Below, piece by piece: positions 35,847 through 49,450 of a stretch of 64,000 bases of DNA. The notes under the pieces were generated by a model that ran no database searches, had not been told where the DNA came from, and worked only from the letters and a program-made list of their open reading frames with translations. This DNA is from Promerops cafer (Eukaryota; Chordata; Aves; Passeriformes; Nectariniidae). The stretch lies in contig VZSE01002916.1 of the NCBI GenBank assembly GCA_013398275.1, positions 1 to 64,000 of the forward strand, read 5' to 3'. The translations under genes were made by a program, and so were the position numbers. Each line of letters starts with the position of its first letter. Positions within the stretch are counted from its first letter, which is position 1.

Positions 35847-36340
35847 NNNNNNNNNNNNNNNNNNNNNNNNNNNNNNNNNNNNNNNNNNNNNNNNNNNNNN
35901 NNNNNNNNNNNNNNNNNNNNNNNNNNNNNNNNNNNNNNNNNNNNNNNNNNNNNNNNNNNNNNNNNNNNNNNNNNNNNNNNNNNNNNNNNNNNNNNNNNNN
36001 NNNNNNNNNNNNNNNNNNNNNNNNNNNNNNNNNNNNNNNNNNNNNNNNNNNNNNNNNNNNNNNNNNNNNNNNNNNNNNNNNNNNNNNNNNNNNNNNNNNN
36101 NNNNNNNNNNNNNNNNNNNNNNNNNNNNNNNNNNNNNNNNNNNNNNNNNNNNNNNNNNNNNNNNNNNNNNNNNNNNNNNNNNNNNNNNNNNNNNNNNNNN
36201 NNNNNNNNNNNNNNNNNNNNNNNNNNNNNNNNNNNNNNNNNNNNNNNNNNNNNNNNNNNNNNNNNNNNNNNNNNNNNNNNNNNNNNNNNNNNNNNNNNNN
36301 NNNNNNNNNNNNNNNNNNNNNNNNNNNNNNNNNNNNNNNN
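35847..36340. other. Assembly gap (494 N) over the expected SUMO2 first exon
   Basis: An unbroken run of N inside the SUMO2 CpG island. SUMO2 exon 1 normally encodes only about seven residues. No matching start-codon exon is visible on either side, so it most likely lies here. The gap length may be an estimate. Confidence 0.95.
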
Positions 36341-36363
36341 TCCTCCTCCTCCTCCTCCTCCTC
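36341..36363 (+). repeat. (TCC)n trinucleotide repeat at gap edge
   Basis: Eight TCC units directly abut the right edge of the N gap. A GC-rich homopurine/homopyrimidine tract here would help explain why the assembly broke. Confidence 0.9.
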
Positions 36364-36530
36364 CGGGGCCGCAGCATCCCCGCCGGCCGCTTCGGCAGCC
36401 GCTGCCCTCACGGTCCCCGCACAGCTCCGGCCCCTTTGTGCCGCCTCTGGCCCCGCTCGGGGCAGGGGGGGCCGCGGGGGCTCCGCTCCGCACGGCAGGA
36501 ATTAACAGAGGCCGCCGCCGGGGGGTTGGC

Positions 36531-36607
36531 TTTTTTTTTTTTTTTTTTTCTTTCTTTTGGCCGCTTTTTTTTTTTTTTTCCCCTTACTCCTTCTTCCTTT
36601 TTTTTTC
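36531..36607 (+). repeat. T-rich low-complexity tract in SUMO2 intron 1
   Basis: Three consecutive T runs (about 19, 19 and 11 bases) are separated by C-containing breaks. The sequence is low complexity with no terminal features of a retrotransposon tail, since no SINE or LINE body lies beside it. Confidence 0.85.
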
Positions 36608-37452
36608 GTTCTCCACACTATTTTTAAACCGACTTCGAAGTGGCTGAGGGCGCGGGGCCGCCCGCGGGTTGACCCATGGCGGGACCCGGCTCCCAGAAAA
36701 GAGGGAAAACAAAGCTGGAATTGGGGGTGCCGGACAGCCTCGGAGCGGGACAGCCCCGATCCTCGTCCCTCTGCCCTGAGGCCCGGCCAGAACACGAGGG
36801 ACCGAGATGGAAGTTGATCCTCCACAGTTTTCCGTTCCGAGAGGGTCGCTTGATGTGGAGTTTTTTTAAAACATTATCTGAGGGAGAAGACCTGGGCCCT
36901 TTCAGGTTTTACCACCGTTTCAAACATAGCCCTTTAAAGTATCTGGGAAGTTTTAATAAGGACGTCAAACGGTAGGAAAGAGTTAGAGATGCAATGAGAA
37001 AGAGCCTTGCTGCTGGTTGGGATCACAGTTGTAACACAAATCAGCTATTATAGATCATAGTTATAACATAGGTAACTTAATTCCTTTTAGTGGGAACACT
37101 GCTGTTGCGTATTGTTGCACTTTTGATAGAAATAACTTCTGGGATTTTTTTATTTTCATCTGTTTTGAACATCTGGCCTGGTAATTCTTCATTGCTAAAT
37201 TTCCAGTTTCCAGAATGACAGCTAATATCAGAATTTTTTTTTGTATGTGGCTGTTTTCCTTTAAATTTTCAACTGAAAAGTGCTGACCTTTATTCCCTAA
37301 TTCAAGGTTTAAAGTCAGTAAACAGCGTTAATATCTTTATTTCCTCCTTTTTAATAACCTGTTGCACTTTGGTAAAATGTTAACTTCTTGTTTCATACCT
37401 TTTTTAAAAAGTGTTGTTTTTGTTTTTTTTTTTTCTTTTATTTCCTCCACAG

Positions 37453-40400
37453 GAAGGAGTGAAGACTGAAAACAATGACCACATTAATCTGAAGGTGGCA
37501 GGGCAAGATGGGTCTGTGGTGCAGTTTAAGATTAAGAGGCACACACCACTTAGTAAACTAATGAAAGCCTATTGTGAACGACAGGTATGATCTCAGGAGA
37601 ATAGTGTCTGGGGGAGAGCTGCTCTCCACAGGGATAGAGGAAGACAGTTAAAGTCTTAAAACTTAAGTAAATATGCAAAATTATAGAGATGGAACAGAAA
37701 CTAATTGTGCTATGGGAAGTGTATTGTCCTTGGGGTCTGTTGCAGGGTGGACTGAAAGGGTTGTGGCAGGAAATGGGTGAAATAAAGATTCCTTGTCATC
37801 TATGAAATCTGCATTTATAGGTGGAGGCTTCTGGGAGGTAACTGCTGCTCTACTGCTCAGAAATACTAGTGTGGAAAGGGTGGGTTTGGGATGAATTTAG
37901 GGGAGAGAGAGTAAGTGATCATTAGGGATTTTTTATAGGTCTGAGTAACTTCTTGGACTGGTCATTGACTTCTGATTTATTAGCTTAATTGTACTGAGAT
38001 GAGAAGATACCTTGAGAAGGAGCTTGTACATTTAATGATGAGCTTTGTTTTTTCTCTTGTGTCCTGGTTGACAAATGAATCTTCTGAGAGACACACACAC
38101 CCCATGGATTTGCTGATGTGGTAGCAGCTGCAGCCAGTCTGTGAGGCTGCAGGCAGCTGTTGCAAGTTTTAAAACACCTGTTTGAGTAGAGCTATGAAAT
38201 TCTTCCTTCTGAAGCTCCTGATTAGGGAAATTTTCTCTGTTATCCATGATATTTTTTAGTGACTAACTGCCTTCAAAAAGTGCTAGCTCTACAAAAGTGT
38301 TCCGAATTTGTCAATTTTTAATTTTTTAAACATAAATATTCAAGGATACTGTTGCATACAATAAAGTCAGTATAAGATATTTGTGCAGCTATTTCATCAC
38401 CAGGAAAAAAACCCTGTGGTTCACATAGAGAGTGGTAAAACCTCTTTGGTTTACCCTGTGCCACAACAGAGTAAGACTAAAGACAGGAAAAATTAGCTCT
38501 TGCTGAACATGTGAATATGCTCTTGTATGAGTGTACTGTGGAGAAATTAGTGAATGTTGGAAGCTGTGAATTTTGTTTTTCCTATCTCAGTCATAAAAAC
38601 TCCTGTTACATTTTGTAAATCATTGTGTTGCTTTTTCTGGTCATAGGGTGCAGTTATGTCTGTCTTTCAGGGAATTTGAGGATTGGTTATTTGTCTATAA
38701 AGTCCAGGCATATAAAATTTTAAAAGTATCATTCATTCTTAGTTACTTTGAAACAAGCAAAAGTAATACTCCAAATTGTCTTAGATTGCCAAAATGTTTA
38801 CTCTGCTTAAAGAAAAACAAAATGAAAGCCAGCAAAGAACCGCCCCCAGGTATCTGTTGGAGGAAAAACATCAGTAAATCTTGAGAATGGGAGACACTTT
38901 TTCTGATCTCAGTTTTAAGCTAATAAGTATCCGAAGAATACTTTTGTGGATGTGGATTTATCTTTAGGTGCTTACTTCTGAAATTTTGCTTAAAAGGGTT
39001 TGTTCTGCGTGTGTCTAGAAGTTAGATTTTATTAATGTATTTATTTACCTAACTAGGTACACCCCAACTTAAATCCTTAAACTGTGGACTTTAGATACAA
39101 TTTTGGAGAGGTGATAGAGAGCTAAGCAGCTATAGTTATAGCTATATATATCATCACATGATGATAGTTATGTGTTGTCTGTAGTAGATATAAAATGGAA
39201 GTAACTAAACTTGAATGATCTGTTGAGAAGATCAAGACTATTTGTGATTATTTTAAGTGGTGAAAAAATCATCCATGGATGCTTCATGTTTTGTGGACAC
39301 TAAGCTCACCAAAGGACAGTTTTTCAGTATGTTTTCAGCTAACATTTATTTAGCTCATAAAGTTGTCATGAACCTGGAAAAAAACAACACTCTGGTTATA
39401 GGAAATGCATGTTTTAAGAAACACAATGTCAGAGAAAAGGGCTCAAACCAAACGTTGCTGTGCTGAAATGTGTTGCTGCCATGAGACTGAGCCACACACT
39501 TTCCTTAGACCAGATAATGTTCTGAGTGAACACTGCAGTGTCTTGATCATGCTGGAGAAGGCATTTTGCTGTGAACCATAAAGTTAATAAAAAAAGTTTA
39601 CTCACATTTACTGAAATATTTTTCCTGACAAATCTACCCCTCAGAAATAATTACTACATTGTTTTCTGTTGCGTGTGACATCCGCTCTTGCCAGGCTGAA
39701 TGAAGGCTTCTCTTCTAACTCAGAGATGCCAAAGCACAACCCTGCAATCCATTGAATTGGCTTCAAAACCAGATTGGGCTCTTGGATATTTAGATACTCT
39801 GGAGAGAATGGATAGAACTGGAAAGGAAGTTTGTATCCCCAAATGTCACTGACCTGCCTTTGCAGAATGTGGGGTGCTGTAAAATATATTGGAAAACTCA
39901 CTGGTGATGTGGAAGCTGATGCTATCAGTCGGAGAGGTTGTTCGTTACTCCCAAGTTACATTTATCAGTCTGTTGGCTCAGGTGAGAATGAGAGATACTT
40001 TTCTAGGGATAGAAGAGGTCAGCAAAACGAGTGTTGTGTGGCAGAAATGCTTATCCAAAATACTGGCTAATTTCTTGAAGCAGAAAATTCCTTTATTTTT
40101 TCCATCTGTGCATGGAAAAGCTTTTGATACATTGATTTCTTTATAATAGGAATTGGTGGTCAGAAAGTTCCCATTGTTTACTCTTTGCTGTTGCAGACTA
40201 ATACTGTTGTTGCATTTCTGGAAGAAATATTTTAGAATACCTTTGTTTTTGGAGAAGATCAAAAATGAGTGTTGAGTGTCATTGTTGGACATTTATTACA
40301 TAGAGTGTTGCACTTAGTTTTAAGTGAATTACTCAAAAGCACAATAAACCTGCTGGCCTTTGGGGTGTAGCAGAAATGGCTTTATTTTAACTCAGTCAGT

Positions 40401-42278
40401 GGGGGCACTGTTGCTTCTCCTGAGTTATTGGACACAAAACATGCAGTGTTTAATATAAAACAGATTGCAGGGATTTGGAGTGAAATGCCTAAAAGTCAGG
40501 GCATGAGTGAAAGATGGAATCTCTGGTGGCTTTTAATGATGGTGCTGCAATTCAGTGACAAGTACAAGAGTAAACTACTGAGTACTTTTACACCAGGTTT
40601 ATTTCCCTTTGTGTTATTTCTCTTTGTCCAGGGGTTGTCAATGAGGCAAATCAGATTCCGGTTCGATGGGCAGCCAATTAATGAAACAGACACACCTGCA
40701 CAGGTAAACAGCACAAGCAAGGCTAAAGAACTATTTGAAATTTGCTGCAGGAGTTGATGCTTCTGTTTCCTATCAAATACTTATGTAAATGTGTATATTA
40801 CTGATAGAACTGGATCTTTTTTACCATTATTTTGGTGTAACTAGTTTAGGATAATTAGAAATTGAATCCAGGACTTTTGGTGTTTTGAATAATAAATCTA
40901 TCACTGTAATAATAAAACAGAAAAATTAAGTACAGTGTACAGATGGTGAGTCCTGTAAAACTTCCTCTTTATTGGTTCATGGCTCCAAGATAAGGATGGT
41001 AAGTTAAGAATTGAGTTTTTCTTGAAGCAATGGCTTTATTTTTTATATAAAAGCTTGCCAGGATATTATCAGAGAGATCCTGTTTGCAAGCTTGCATTTG
41101 TAATACAAAAGTAATTTCTGTTGTTTGTAATCTGAAGCTGTTTCAGCAGCTTAATGAATACGGTGAAGTTTGGGTTGTCTGTAAGTGTTTGAATGAAGGC
41201 CATTCCAAGAATAGAATGGTCCCCTGTGGCTCTGGAGCATTTTTCTATCCTGCTCCACAGAGCTGTGTTTAATCAGCCTGACCAAGTGATAGTTTTATCT
41301 GCTGTTCAGAACTGCTTGTAATGAAATAACGGACTTCAGTTTTTAGTTCTGAATTTTCCAAGCTGTTGCTTCAAAGATTGTGCCTCTTCTGGCCCCAATT
41401 TATGCAACTTTTTAATATGCAATACTGATAATTGAGGCAACAGGATGATTCTTCTTTCCATCCATGTTTTGCTGATGCTTATGATCAGTCTGTTTATAGC
41501 TGTAGTAAATGGCATAGACCAGTTTGATTTCCTGAGCAGCAATTAAGTCTGTTCAGAAATATAACTTGAGTTAGTTACAGCAGCTCCTTCAGTTTTGGTA
41601 CAGATTTTGTCAGTAGGTGCCATTAACATCCCAGGAATATCAACTGTAAAAATTAGGGTGAAAAAAGACAATTATATTAATGAAGTATTGCTGTTCTTCA
41701 CTGGCAATTGTTACATGGTTACATGCAAAATGTTTTTAATTTTTTTGTGCTTGCTGATCCTTGGTTTTACTGTCTGATTGGGCAGAGGCCTTAATTCCAG
41801 TCTGCTTCCCCAGTGCTGTAGCCATTTGAGCAGCAGCAGCCAACTGGAATTGTGGCAGTGTTCTGAGGTAAACTGAGGGGGTAAATAGGAAAACAAAGGT
41901 GCAATGGCAAAGCAGTCAACAGAAATCAAATATTATAAATTTGTTTCTTAGGAGTCACACAGTGTACCCTGAAGTTAGTACTAGGATTCATTTTAGGTCA
42001 ACAGTTATCAGTTGGCATTTTTTTTATGTGCAGTTTCTTTGCTTTTGAGTTTAGTGAGTTTTGTTAAATATATAAAAGGGTGGTGGTGAGTGGGGTTTCT
42101 CTGGTTAAGTTGCATAAAAAGTAAACATAAAGTCAGGAACTGTAAGAACAACCCAGGCTGCTGTAGAGATGTGAGAAGAGTTGAAAGCCCTTTTTTTTTT
42201 TTTTTTCCGCTGTAGTTGGAAATGGAGGATGAAGATACAATTGATGTGTTCCAGCAGCAAACAGGAGGAGTTTACTAA
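37453..42278 (+). CDS. SUMO2: SUMO2, small ubiquitin-like modifier 2 (exons 2-4; first exon in gap)
   Basis: Coding exons 37453-37584, 40632-40703 and 42216-42278 encode 88 residues, beginning EGVKTENNDHINLKVAGQ and ending DVFQQQTGGVY. With the missing seven-residue first exon the total would be 95, the usual length. SUMO2 is conjugated to lysines by the SAE1/UBA2-UBC9 pathway. The sequence shows the VKTE acceptor motif used for poly-SUMO chains, the beta-grasp core with the SIM-binding groove (QFKIKRHTPL), and the Gly-Gly at which SENP proteases cut before the VY tail. Splice sites are GT-AG, and all three introns fall at codon boundaries. The absence of poly(A) residue and the intact introns argue against a processed SUMO pseudogene. 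SUMO3 is excluded because its tail after GG is longer. It lies between NUP85 and JPT1, as in other vertebrates. Confidence 0.96.
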
Positions 42279-42910
42279 AACAAACACACAAAAAAGAACC
42301 TTCTACTTTCCTCTCCAGAACTGTGCTCCCACAGGCGACACTTCACAATTAGAAAAATGAGACTTGGTTCAGCCACATCCTGACTACTGCAGTATAGTTT
42401 TCTCTCTTCTCTCTGATTTTGTTTCTTATTCCTTTTATTGTACATAAAGTAACTGGTGATGTGCACAGACATAATGCATATTTTTTTTTTACTAAATGGC
42501 CAATGGTATGTTTTGATCAACATTTAATGGAGATGGGGTGGGAAAACAAACTGGTTCTGTGAAAATGCCCCTCTCTCCGTTAGTGGCATGCTCCTTCTAC
42601 TTTTACAGAATCACAGAATAAGCCGAGTTATCTTTATATTCCAGTAAGTTATTTTGCTCTCACTGTTCAAAAACAAAAACCTTGCATACCTTGTTTGATT
42701 GGATAATTTCAATGTTTTTCTTTTATCATTGTAAAACCAAGGGCAATTTTATAACTTTTTTGTACGTAGCTGTTACATGTAGAGCAATCTCTGTCTAAGT
42801 AGGGGTAAATTACTCTTCAAAAAAAAAAAAGGAAAAAAAAGTCCTAGATAGTTTTCCCTTCAAGTAAAACGTCTTGTTGTTTAAATAAACTTCTTGTTTA
42901 AAATAACCAG
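42279..42910 (+). other. SUMO2: SUMO2 3' UTR with poly(A) signal
   Basis: About 630 bases follow the TAA at 42276-42278 and end in AATAAA at 42884-42889, followed by a T-rich stretch. The UTR is AT-rich, with an A-rich run at 42820-42840. At about 42603-42632 there is a short segment resembling the terminal repeats of a CR1 element. Confidence 0.75.
42603..42632 (-). mobile_element. Possible CR1 3'-terminal stub in the SUMO2 3' UTR
   Basis: The + strand reads 'acagaatcacagaataagcc' followed by 'gagtt', like the reverse complement of a CR1 3' tail, but the similarity stops after about 30 bases. It could be a severely truncated insertion or chance similarity. Confidence 0.4.
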
Positions 42911-45900
42911 TTTTCTTTCTTTTTCTGTGGAGTAATAGTACTCAGCACCTGTATTTCTTTCTCTGCAGCACTTTATGCTTCTCAAATCTCAGCTTTCTCT
43001 GTGGTAAGTAAGCATAATCCCCCCTGTGTAGGCAGATGACTGTTGGAAAAGGAAAGGCTTCCTTGAGACCTGTCAGTCAACAGTTGAACTGGAAATAGAA
43101 GTCAGTTTTCTCTTATTTTGATTTCTTTTTATTTTTTTGTGAATGTTCTGCTAAGCCAAAACTGTTTAATTAGGCAAACTGCAAAATACTGAACTACTTA
43201 GTAATGCCTTTGGGTTGAGCTCTTCTTGTCAGTCTTTAATAGAAGCATCAATGTTGTTGTTGCAGTAGTTTATTTAAGACTCTGTATTTGAATGCTTATG
43301 GATGTAAACATCAAGTTAAAGAGAGCAAATAATTTCATTAACCGTTCAGTTTACCATGGTATCAAATGGGAGCTGCTTGGAAATGTAAAGTAAAAATAAA
43401 AAATTGAGTTCTGTTTTTGGGTGTATTTAGCTGTGGTGGTGGAGATTCCCAGCTCTGCTATACCCCACTCTGCTGTTCTCCTTGGAAGAGGGAAAGAGGC
43501 TGGAAGTACTGAAGGGAGATAAAGTAATGGTGGTGTTTTTTGCAAGTCTTTTCCACAGTTTTTGAGTTCTTGGGGAACTTTTTGGGGGAAGTTTAGAGGT
43601 TGGAGTGAAATCTGTGGACATTCATGGAAGATATTATATACCTGTCAAACCCACAGCCCCACAGCATTCTCTGATGTCCTAGGAATGTTCCAGTATTTTA
43701 TAGTGTTTGCAGTAAGTTAATGCTTTTTTAGGTATAAATTTCTAAGAAGAGGCCACTCTTTGGTGGTAGTTTTTGTAACAGTTACTTCAAGGAGTGATTA
43801 TTACATGTGGGGCCTGTGCCTGCTTAACCTGAAAGTTTTGTGGCAGAATGATGGGTGTGTGCATTTAGCTGATGAGTTGTGATCTATTTGTCTCCCGTCA
43901 GGAATAACACATTTGATGCTACATTAGTTCCATCTAATGGAGATACAGGGAAAATAAACATCTGTTTTTGCAGTTGCTTTTGGCTCCATAGCTGAAGAAT
44001 GTAATCTACTGTGTGCCTCTGTTTTAATTCAAGGAAATGCTACTGCCAAGCAGATTACTTCTCATTCTGGGATGTATCTTGTAGACTTCTGTGGTGTTTT
44101 GCAGGATTGAAATTTCTTCTTGTGAACAAATGTTTACATACCCAAACTCTAAAAGGCCTAGAAAAATCTACTTTGAAGAAAAGAAGAGGGTGGTGGGGGA
44201 ATATATTTCAAAATCTTTTCTAGGTTACACATGGAACACATTGCTCCTTGGCTTTGGAATCTCTGGCTTTTAATCTGGCTAAACTTCTGATACCAGTGTA
44301 TAAAATTCTTTCAACTTGATGTCATGCCAAGACTTCCCAGGAGAAAGCTGTCTTTATCTTGTTTGGCCAAAAAAGGTGTTTGGACTTGCTTTCGTTTCTG
44401 AAGAAAGGGTGAGGTCTCCTTAAATACAATTTTTTTTCAGCTCAACTTAAGATCATGAAGCTCAAAGCTCCGTGTTGTATCTTGCCTTGTACTTTTTATT
44501 TCCTGAGGCAACAGAAGTCAAGTGACAGGTACTGAAGGGCTTTTAAAAGCAATGTCTTCATTTCCTGAATTAGTCAAGTGTTACTTCATCTGTCATGATC
44601 TTATGTGCAGCACTCACCTACATTCCTCCATTTTTCACATCTTTTTGCTGTTACCTGGGCTTGCTCATGTTCCTGAAATGATTCCTCTAACAATGCTGAA
44701 TGTTATGTTATGTTATGTTAGGTGAGTGTTATGTTAGGTGGTGACTCCAGCCAAAAACTGTTAAATAGTCTTTTCTGAGATAGTTTCTTGGGTTTTTTTA
44801 ATCTAATTACAAAAACATCTCAACTTCAGTGACTTAGTTCCTCAAATGTTGAATTTCCATTAGTGTAGCAAACTAACATGGGCTGATTTCTGATTCTGGT
44901 TCTGATATATAACACATTTGTGTAACAGTAATGCAGAAATACAGTCCTTTTTAAAAAAAAGAAAATTAGCACTCTTCCTATGTGGTCTTGCAAATACTCT
45001 CTTTATGTCAGAACATGTTTTTGTCTGTACTGCTGCTCTGGTGCTCCAGATTTACCTGTGGATTCCTGATTGCTGGAAGCCTCAGTGGTTTTACTGTGAC
45101 TTTTAAGGAAGCTGCTGCTGGGGGTGATGATTTGGAAGTGGTATGGAGTACAGGGATATGGACAATTTGAATCAGCTTATTTGGAGTTCACTTTGCTGCT
45201 TGGCTTGGTTTGTGGCAGTTCCCAGGTTTACACTGGTAGCCACATGGACTTCTATAAGTCCACGTCTCAGAGGATAAAGGAAAACTGGGCAAAGGTCTTG
45301 TCAGGCTAGTTGGGAGGTATGTTCTTCATGTTTTATTAAACAGCTGGGATCTTTCAAGAGCCTGGGAAAATTACATTATTACCCACAATTTTCAAATAAT
45401 GTGTTCTAAAATGATTGCCTTGTAATTTAGTTAATATTTCTCCCATGGTTTTAAATGAAAAAGGATGGAGTAAATCATAATTGGATACAGTCCCCTGGTG
45501 AGTTCTGGTGGTTAGCTGGACCCTGCCTTCAGCCTGTGCTGGGGTTTTAGTCTCTCAAATGAGTTATGGACATGACCAGTTACTTAAAAATAGGTAACCA
45601 AAATTCTGTCAGGTACCTTAAGTAAGGCGTTTTTATTCATGTGCAGGGGAGATAATGACATTGAAATCACAGCTGGTTTGGGTGGTTGACACCTGAAAAT
45701 CAATGCCTTTGTTTATATGCACAGTGGGGATCACACCCACCCCAGGGGGCTCCTGTGGGGGTCAGTGGTAACTGGCTCGAGGTGCTGATTCAAAAGGGGG
45801 TCAGGAGTGCAAGGGTGCTCTGACATGGAATCTTCCAGGTTGCCGGGACTGTAAGGAAATACTCCAAGTGGTAACATGAGAGAGATTCTTGTACTGGCAT

Positions 45901-48608
45901 ATGGAGGTGTTTTTAACAAAGGAAAAATCCCTAAAGTAACACTAAGATAATGGCTGCTTCAAGATAACTGCAATATCAGAACAGAGACAGCATCTCTGCA
46001 AGGGTTAAGGTCAAAGCAAGTTGGTTGTCCAGCAGGAATTTTCCTTTCTACTACCTTCACTTCATTACTTCCGAGTCAGTGTAAGGTAAGTGCTGTCATT
46101 TGCCTGGTGGATGCTGGTTCTATTGTCTCTTACTGAAACATTAATGAAAAGGCATAATGTGAGTGGCACAAAGAGAGGAGACTTCCTAGTCTTCAGACAG
46201 CTGGAAGTAACTGAATTTCTAAGGAATAGCAATTTGTTTTCAAAGCTAAAGATGAAAAGATGCCTCCTTGCTCATCATGTGAACAATAAATCCAAGTATT
46301 TTTCTTAGAATTTTAGTTAGTGGCCTCTCCTCAGTACATGTGTGTTGGCTGCTGTGATGGACTCTTGTGGAGAGTTAATCTAAAAGCATTTAAAGAATTT
46401 GGATTATTAATTATATTAGCAGTGTAATTAATACATTTAATTCTGTGGTTTATTGAGGTTTCTTCATTCTGCCTATAATGAGTTTCCAGACAATGTGTTC
46501 TGATAGGGAATAATCAATCCTTTAGTTTGTCTTGCTTTTTTAGTACTCAGTGGCAGAAGGAATTGGTGGCACAGCACTTCTCCTGGGTGATTAGGATGTA
46601 GGAGCGTGAGGATAAATGGAAGATGGAATTTTGATCCCTGTTCTCAGTTTTTGATTGACCTCCAAGATGTTTAATTACAGGGGTTTCCTGGTTTCTTCCC
46701 TAGCAGCTTGGGATGGTGATCTTAGTGTAACATGGAGGTGCTGGCAGCCCCACCTGGTGTTTATGCAGTGGTTGGAGTCCCTTTAAGGGAAGAGTTTTCC
46801 CTTGTTCTGGAAGCATTTCAGTTTACATGGGAGGGGTGAGGTGGGACAGGTGGTGCTGTGAAAGGACTGGCTGGGTGTCAGCAGAGATCCCAGAAGGGAA
46901 GGTCAGCAGGTACTGGAGAAGGACAAGAGATGTGTGTGAGTCAGTGAGGAGCTGCAGTGGGAATGGGGACTGTGGGGAAGGCCAGTAAGTTTAAACAATC
47001 CCAGTATGAGGATGACTTTGGAGTACTGGGGAAAGGCTAAGGTGGTGGAAGCCCAACTAGCAAATAGTTTCTCCTTTGGAAAGGAATATTCTTCAGGGAA
47101 ACATGGATGCAAAAGATACCCTTTGTAGTGAATTTTGTGCTGGTTTTGGTGGCTTAGATCTCCCCCTTTCAGCACCCAGTCCGTGGATCCCATCAAAGCA
47201 CATCTGATGCCCTGCAAGAGCTCTTGAAGGATCACTTGAATAAGAAAACTTCACTGTTTAAGAAAACTGAAACAAAACAAAACAAAACTGGGACACTGAC
47301 TTCCCCTTCCAGTGATCCCTGCCTTTTCCCAGTAAGGAGGAACACTGGAACAATTCGGAGTCCATGACCAGGCTTGGTGGTGTTGGATGCCCAGACAAGA
47401 ACAGCAGCATGAGTTGGGCACTCTGCTTTTTGTGTTGTTCAGGGCTACATCTCTACAGCTTTGAGAGGAGTCCGGGCACTGTGGTACAATTCCCCTTCCC
47501 AAGCAGTGACAGGCTGTTGAGAACTTTTCCTGAAGATGTAAAGAGGTACCAGAGCAACTTTCACAATTCTTGCAAACAGCAGCATCAGCTCTGTGGGACA
47601 AACCATTGGATCTGTAGGATACCACGTTCCACTGAATCTCCATGCATCGCTCCAGATGCAAAAATCTGACCGTGGCAAATCCAGCTGTGGCAAGGATTGT
47701 TTATTAGCTGGCACTGTATCTTCAGCTGTGAATGAAATGGGGCAAGAGAAGACTGAGTCAAACCCTCTTTTTTGTGCCTTGTGCTTGGAAAAAAGAAGGG
47801 ATGCTCTCTGTGACAGCCATAAGTAGCAGAGACTGGCATGAAGAAACCCTTGGTTACAGAAGGATGACCAAGCTGAGGCTTTTCTCAAACCAGTGGTATC
47901 TCTCCTTGCCTAACCTTTGCATTTCCTGGAGTCTGGTTCAGACTTCCAGATGCATTGCGCGTTCCTTGCTGGTGGAATTTCAACAACAGGTGGAATTGTT
48001 TGGTGTCTGAGTCTTCCAGACAGCTGCTGAGAATTGTTCTGGTCAAATGTCATCATCCTGAGAGGGACTGTAAGCCCAGTTTCTGTAGCCATCTTCATAA
48101 ACCCCTTCATCTTACAATGGATGAATAATCAGAAAAGCAGCTTTTATTTATGGGCCACCCTGCAGCCAGGCCTGTGAGAGATCAGTGGGCCCCCCTTGGA
48201 AACACTTAAGGTTTAGAATTTTAAAGCTCCGTGTGAAAACTGGCTTTGTCATAGGGAACGGGTTTTACTTCATCTTGACTTTAGAAAGTGGCTCTGTGTG
48301 TGTCTCAGGGGTACAAATTAAAGAGTAAAATCCTGTGGATTTGAATAAGAAGCATTTAGATGACAAAATACTTCTGCAAGTTCCTGAGAGAGCAGATGTT
48401 CACCTGTGTGCAGGTAGGAATCATTTGACTTCTTAATGCCCAAGCCTAAAGGATAATAGAATTTAAATAACTGTGTCATGTTACTTAAAATTTCCCTTTA
48501 ATCTACTTCTAAAAAAATGTGGTGCAACAGAGAATTCCCTGGGGATCTAAATAGTGGTTGGACCTTTAAAAAAAACCAAAACAAAACAGTTTGGTTTTTT
48601 TTTTTAAA
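42911..48608. other. Intergenic spacer between SUMO2 and JPT1
   Basis: About 5.7 kb in which I support no coding exon. The open frames between 46900 and 48010 overlap on both strands, lack family similarity and are not flanked by a convincing promoter. A pentanucleotide repeat occurs at 44698-44720. Part of the right side is the left copy of an assembly duplication that begins at 48609. Confidence 0.6.
44698..44720 (+). repeat. (TTATG)n pentanucleotide repeat
   Basis: Four to five TTATG units run in tandem, with two more degenerate units ('gtgttatgttagg') just downstream, to about 44738. It is a short simple repeat in intergenic DNA. Confidence 0.85.
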
Positions 48609-49450
48609 TGGATCCTAGATTAGAAAAAATAAAACACTGGTCCTGTTTGTGTACATTTAACAGTTCTTCTCTTTCATGATCTGTGTTAATGTTAAGGCTG
48701 GTGTTTAATTCAGATGCTGGACAACTCATGTTGTGCATAGAGGGATGTAACACGATCCCTGTGTTCTCCAGACCAAAAAGAAATACTTTTCTCTAGAAAG
48801 TGTTTTGGGGGTATGAAGGGCTGTTATTAGTGTGGGGGGGGGTGGCTGGAAAAGATAGATTTTCTTTCCCCTTTCTCCCTCCTTTATGCAAGTGCTAATG
48901 GAAAAATATTGCTAATGCATACGTTTTGGAGTAAAAATTGTGATCAAGGAAGCATCTGTGTCCGTGGAAGTTGCAGGGAGCCCCCAGCCACCAAATCAAA
49001 GGTGGATGTGACAGATGGGTCAGCAGCCAACATGTGGCGATTTAAACTCTGTCCTGTGAGTTTTGTGCTGGCACGGGAGGGAGATGCATGACCCAAAATG
49101 TGCCGCCTCGTGCTTTTGACAGCCAGGTGAGCAGCATTGCTGGGCCTTGTACTCCAGCTATACTAGCCATGCTGGAACTCAATTTTCATGCAATAATCCA
49201 AAATAATACACCGACATTAGAAATTATTTTATTCCGCCATTATTTTTGAGGTGTTGGCATTCCCCACCACGCCTGTGGCTCTGCGTAAGAGCCACAGCCA
49301 CAGCCTCTGTGTAAGACAGGCCCTTGGCTGTGTCTCAGCTCTCTGCGGATCCAACCTCTAAAGCCACGATGTGCCGCGATGGCCTCAGTGCGGTTCGTCC
49401 CTGTACCTTGGAGCTGCTCCATGACATCTCTGAGGCACCTGCAGGGCTTG
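48609..49450 (+). repeat. False-duplication block A, copy 1 (842 bp)
   Basis: This block reappears at 50636-51477 with a constant offset of 2027 bases and no difference that I could see, including an identical run of nine G. Copy 1 ends exactly at an N gap, while copy 2 continues into the JPT1 promoter. An exact repeat with contig-edge boundaries is best explained as an assembly artefact. It holds no exon. Confidence 0.9.

Noticed and set aside
35606..36647. Long frames crossing the first N gap
   Set aside because: N codons cannot create stops, so these lengths are meaningless.
36676..36975. 99-codon frame in SUMO2 intron 1
   Set aside because: It has a start codon and CpG context but no family similarity and no splice relation to SUMO2 exon 2.
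46903..48010. Cluster of overlapping frames of 60-147 codons between SUMO2 and JPT1
   Set aside because: They overlap on both strands with no shared exon structure, promoter or recognisable domain.
48909..49091. 60-codon frame occurring twice (also at 50936-51118)
   Set aside because: Its duplication reflects the assembly artefact, not selection. No similarity to known proteins.
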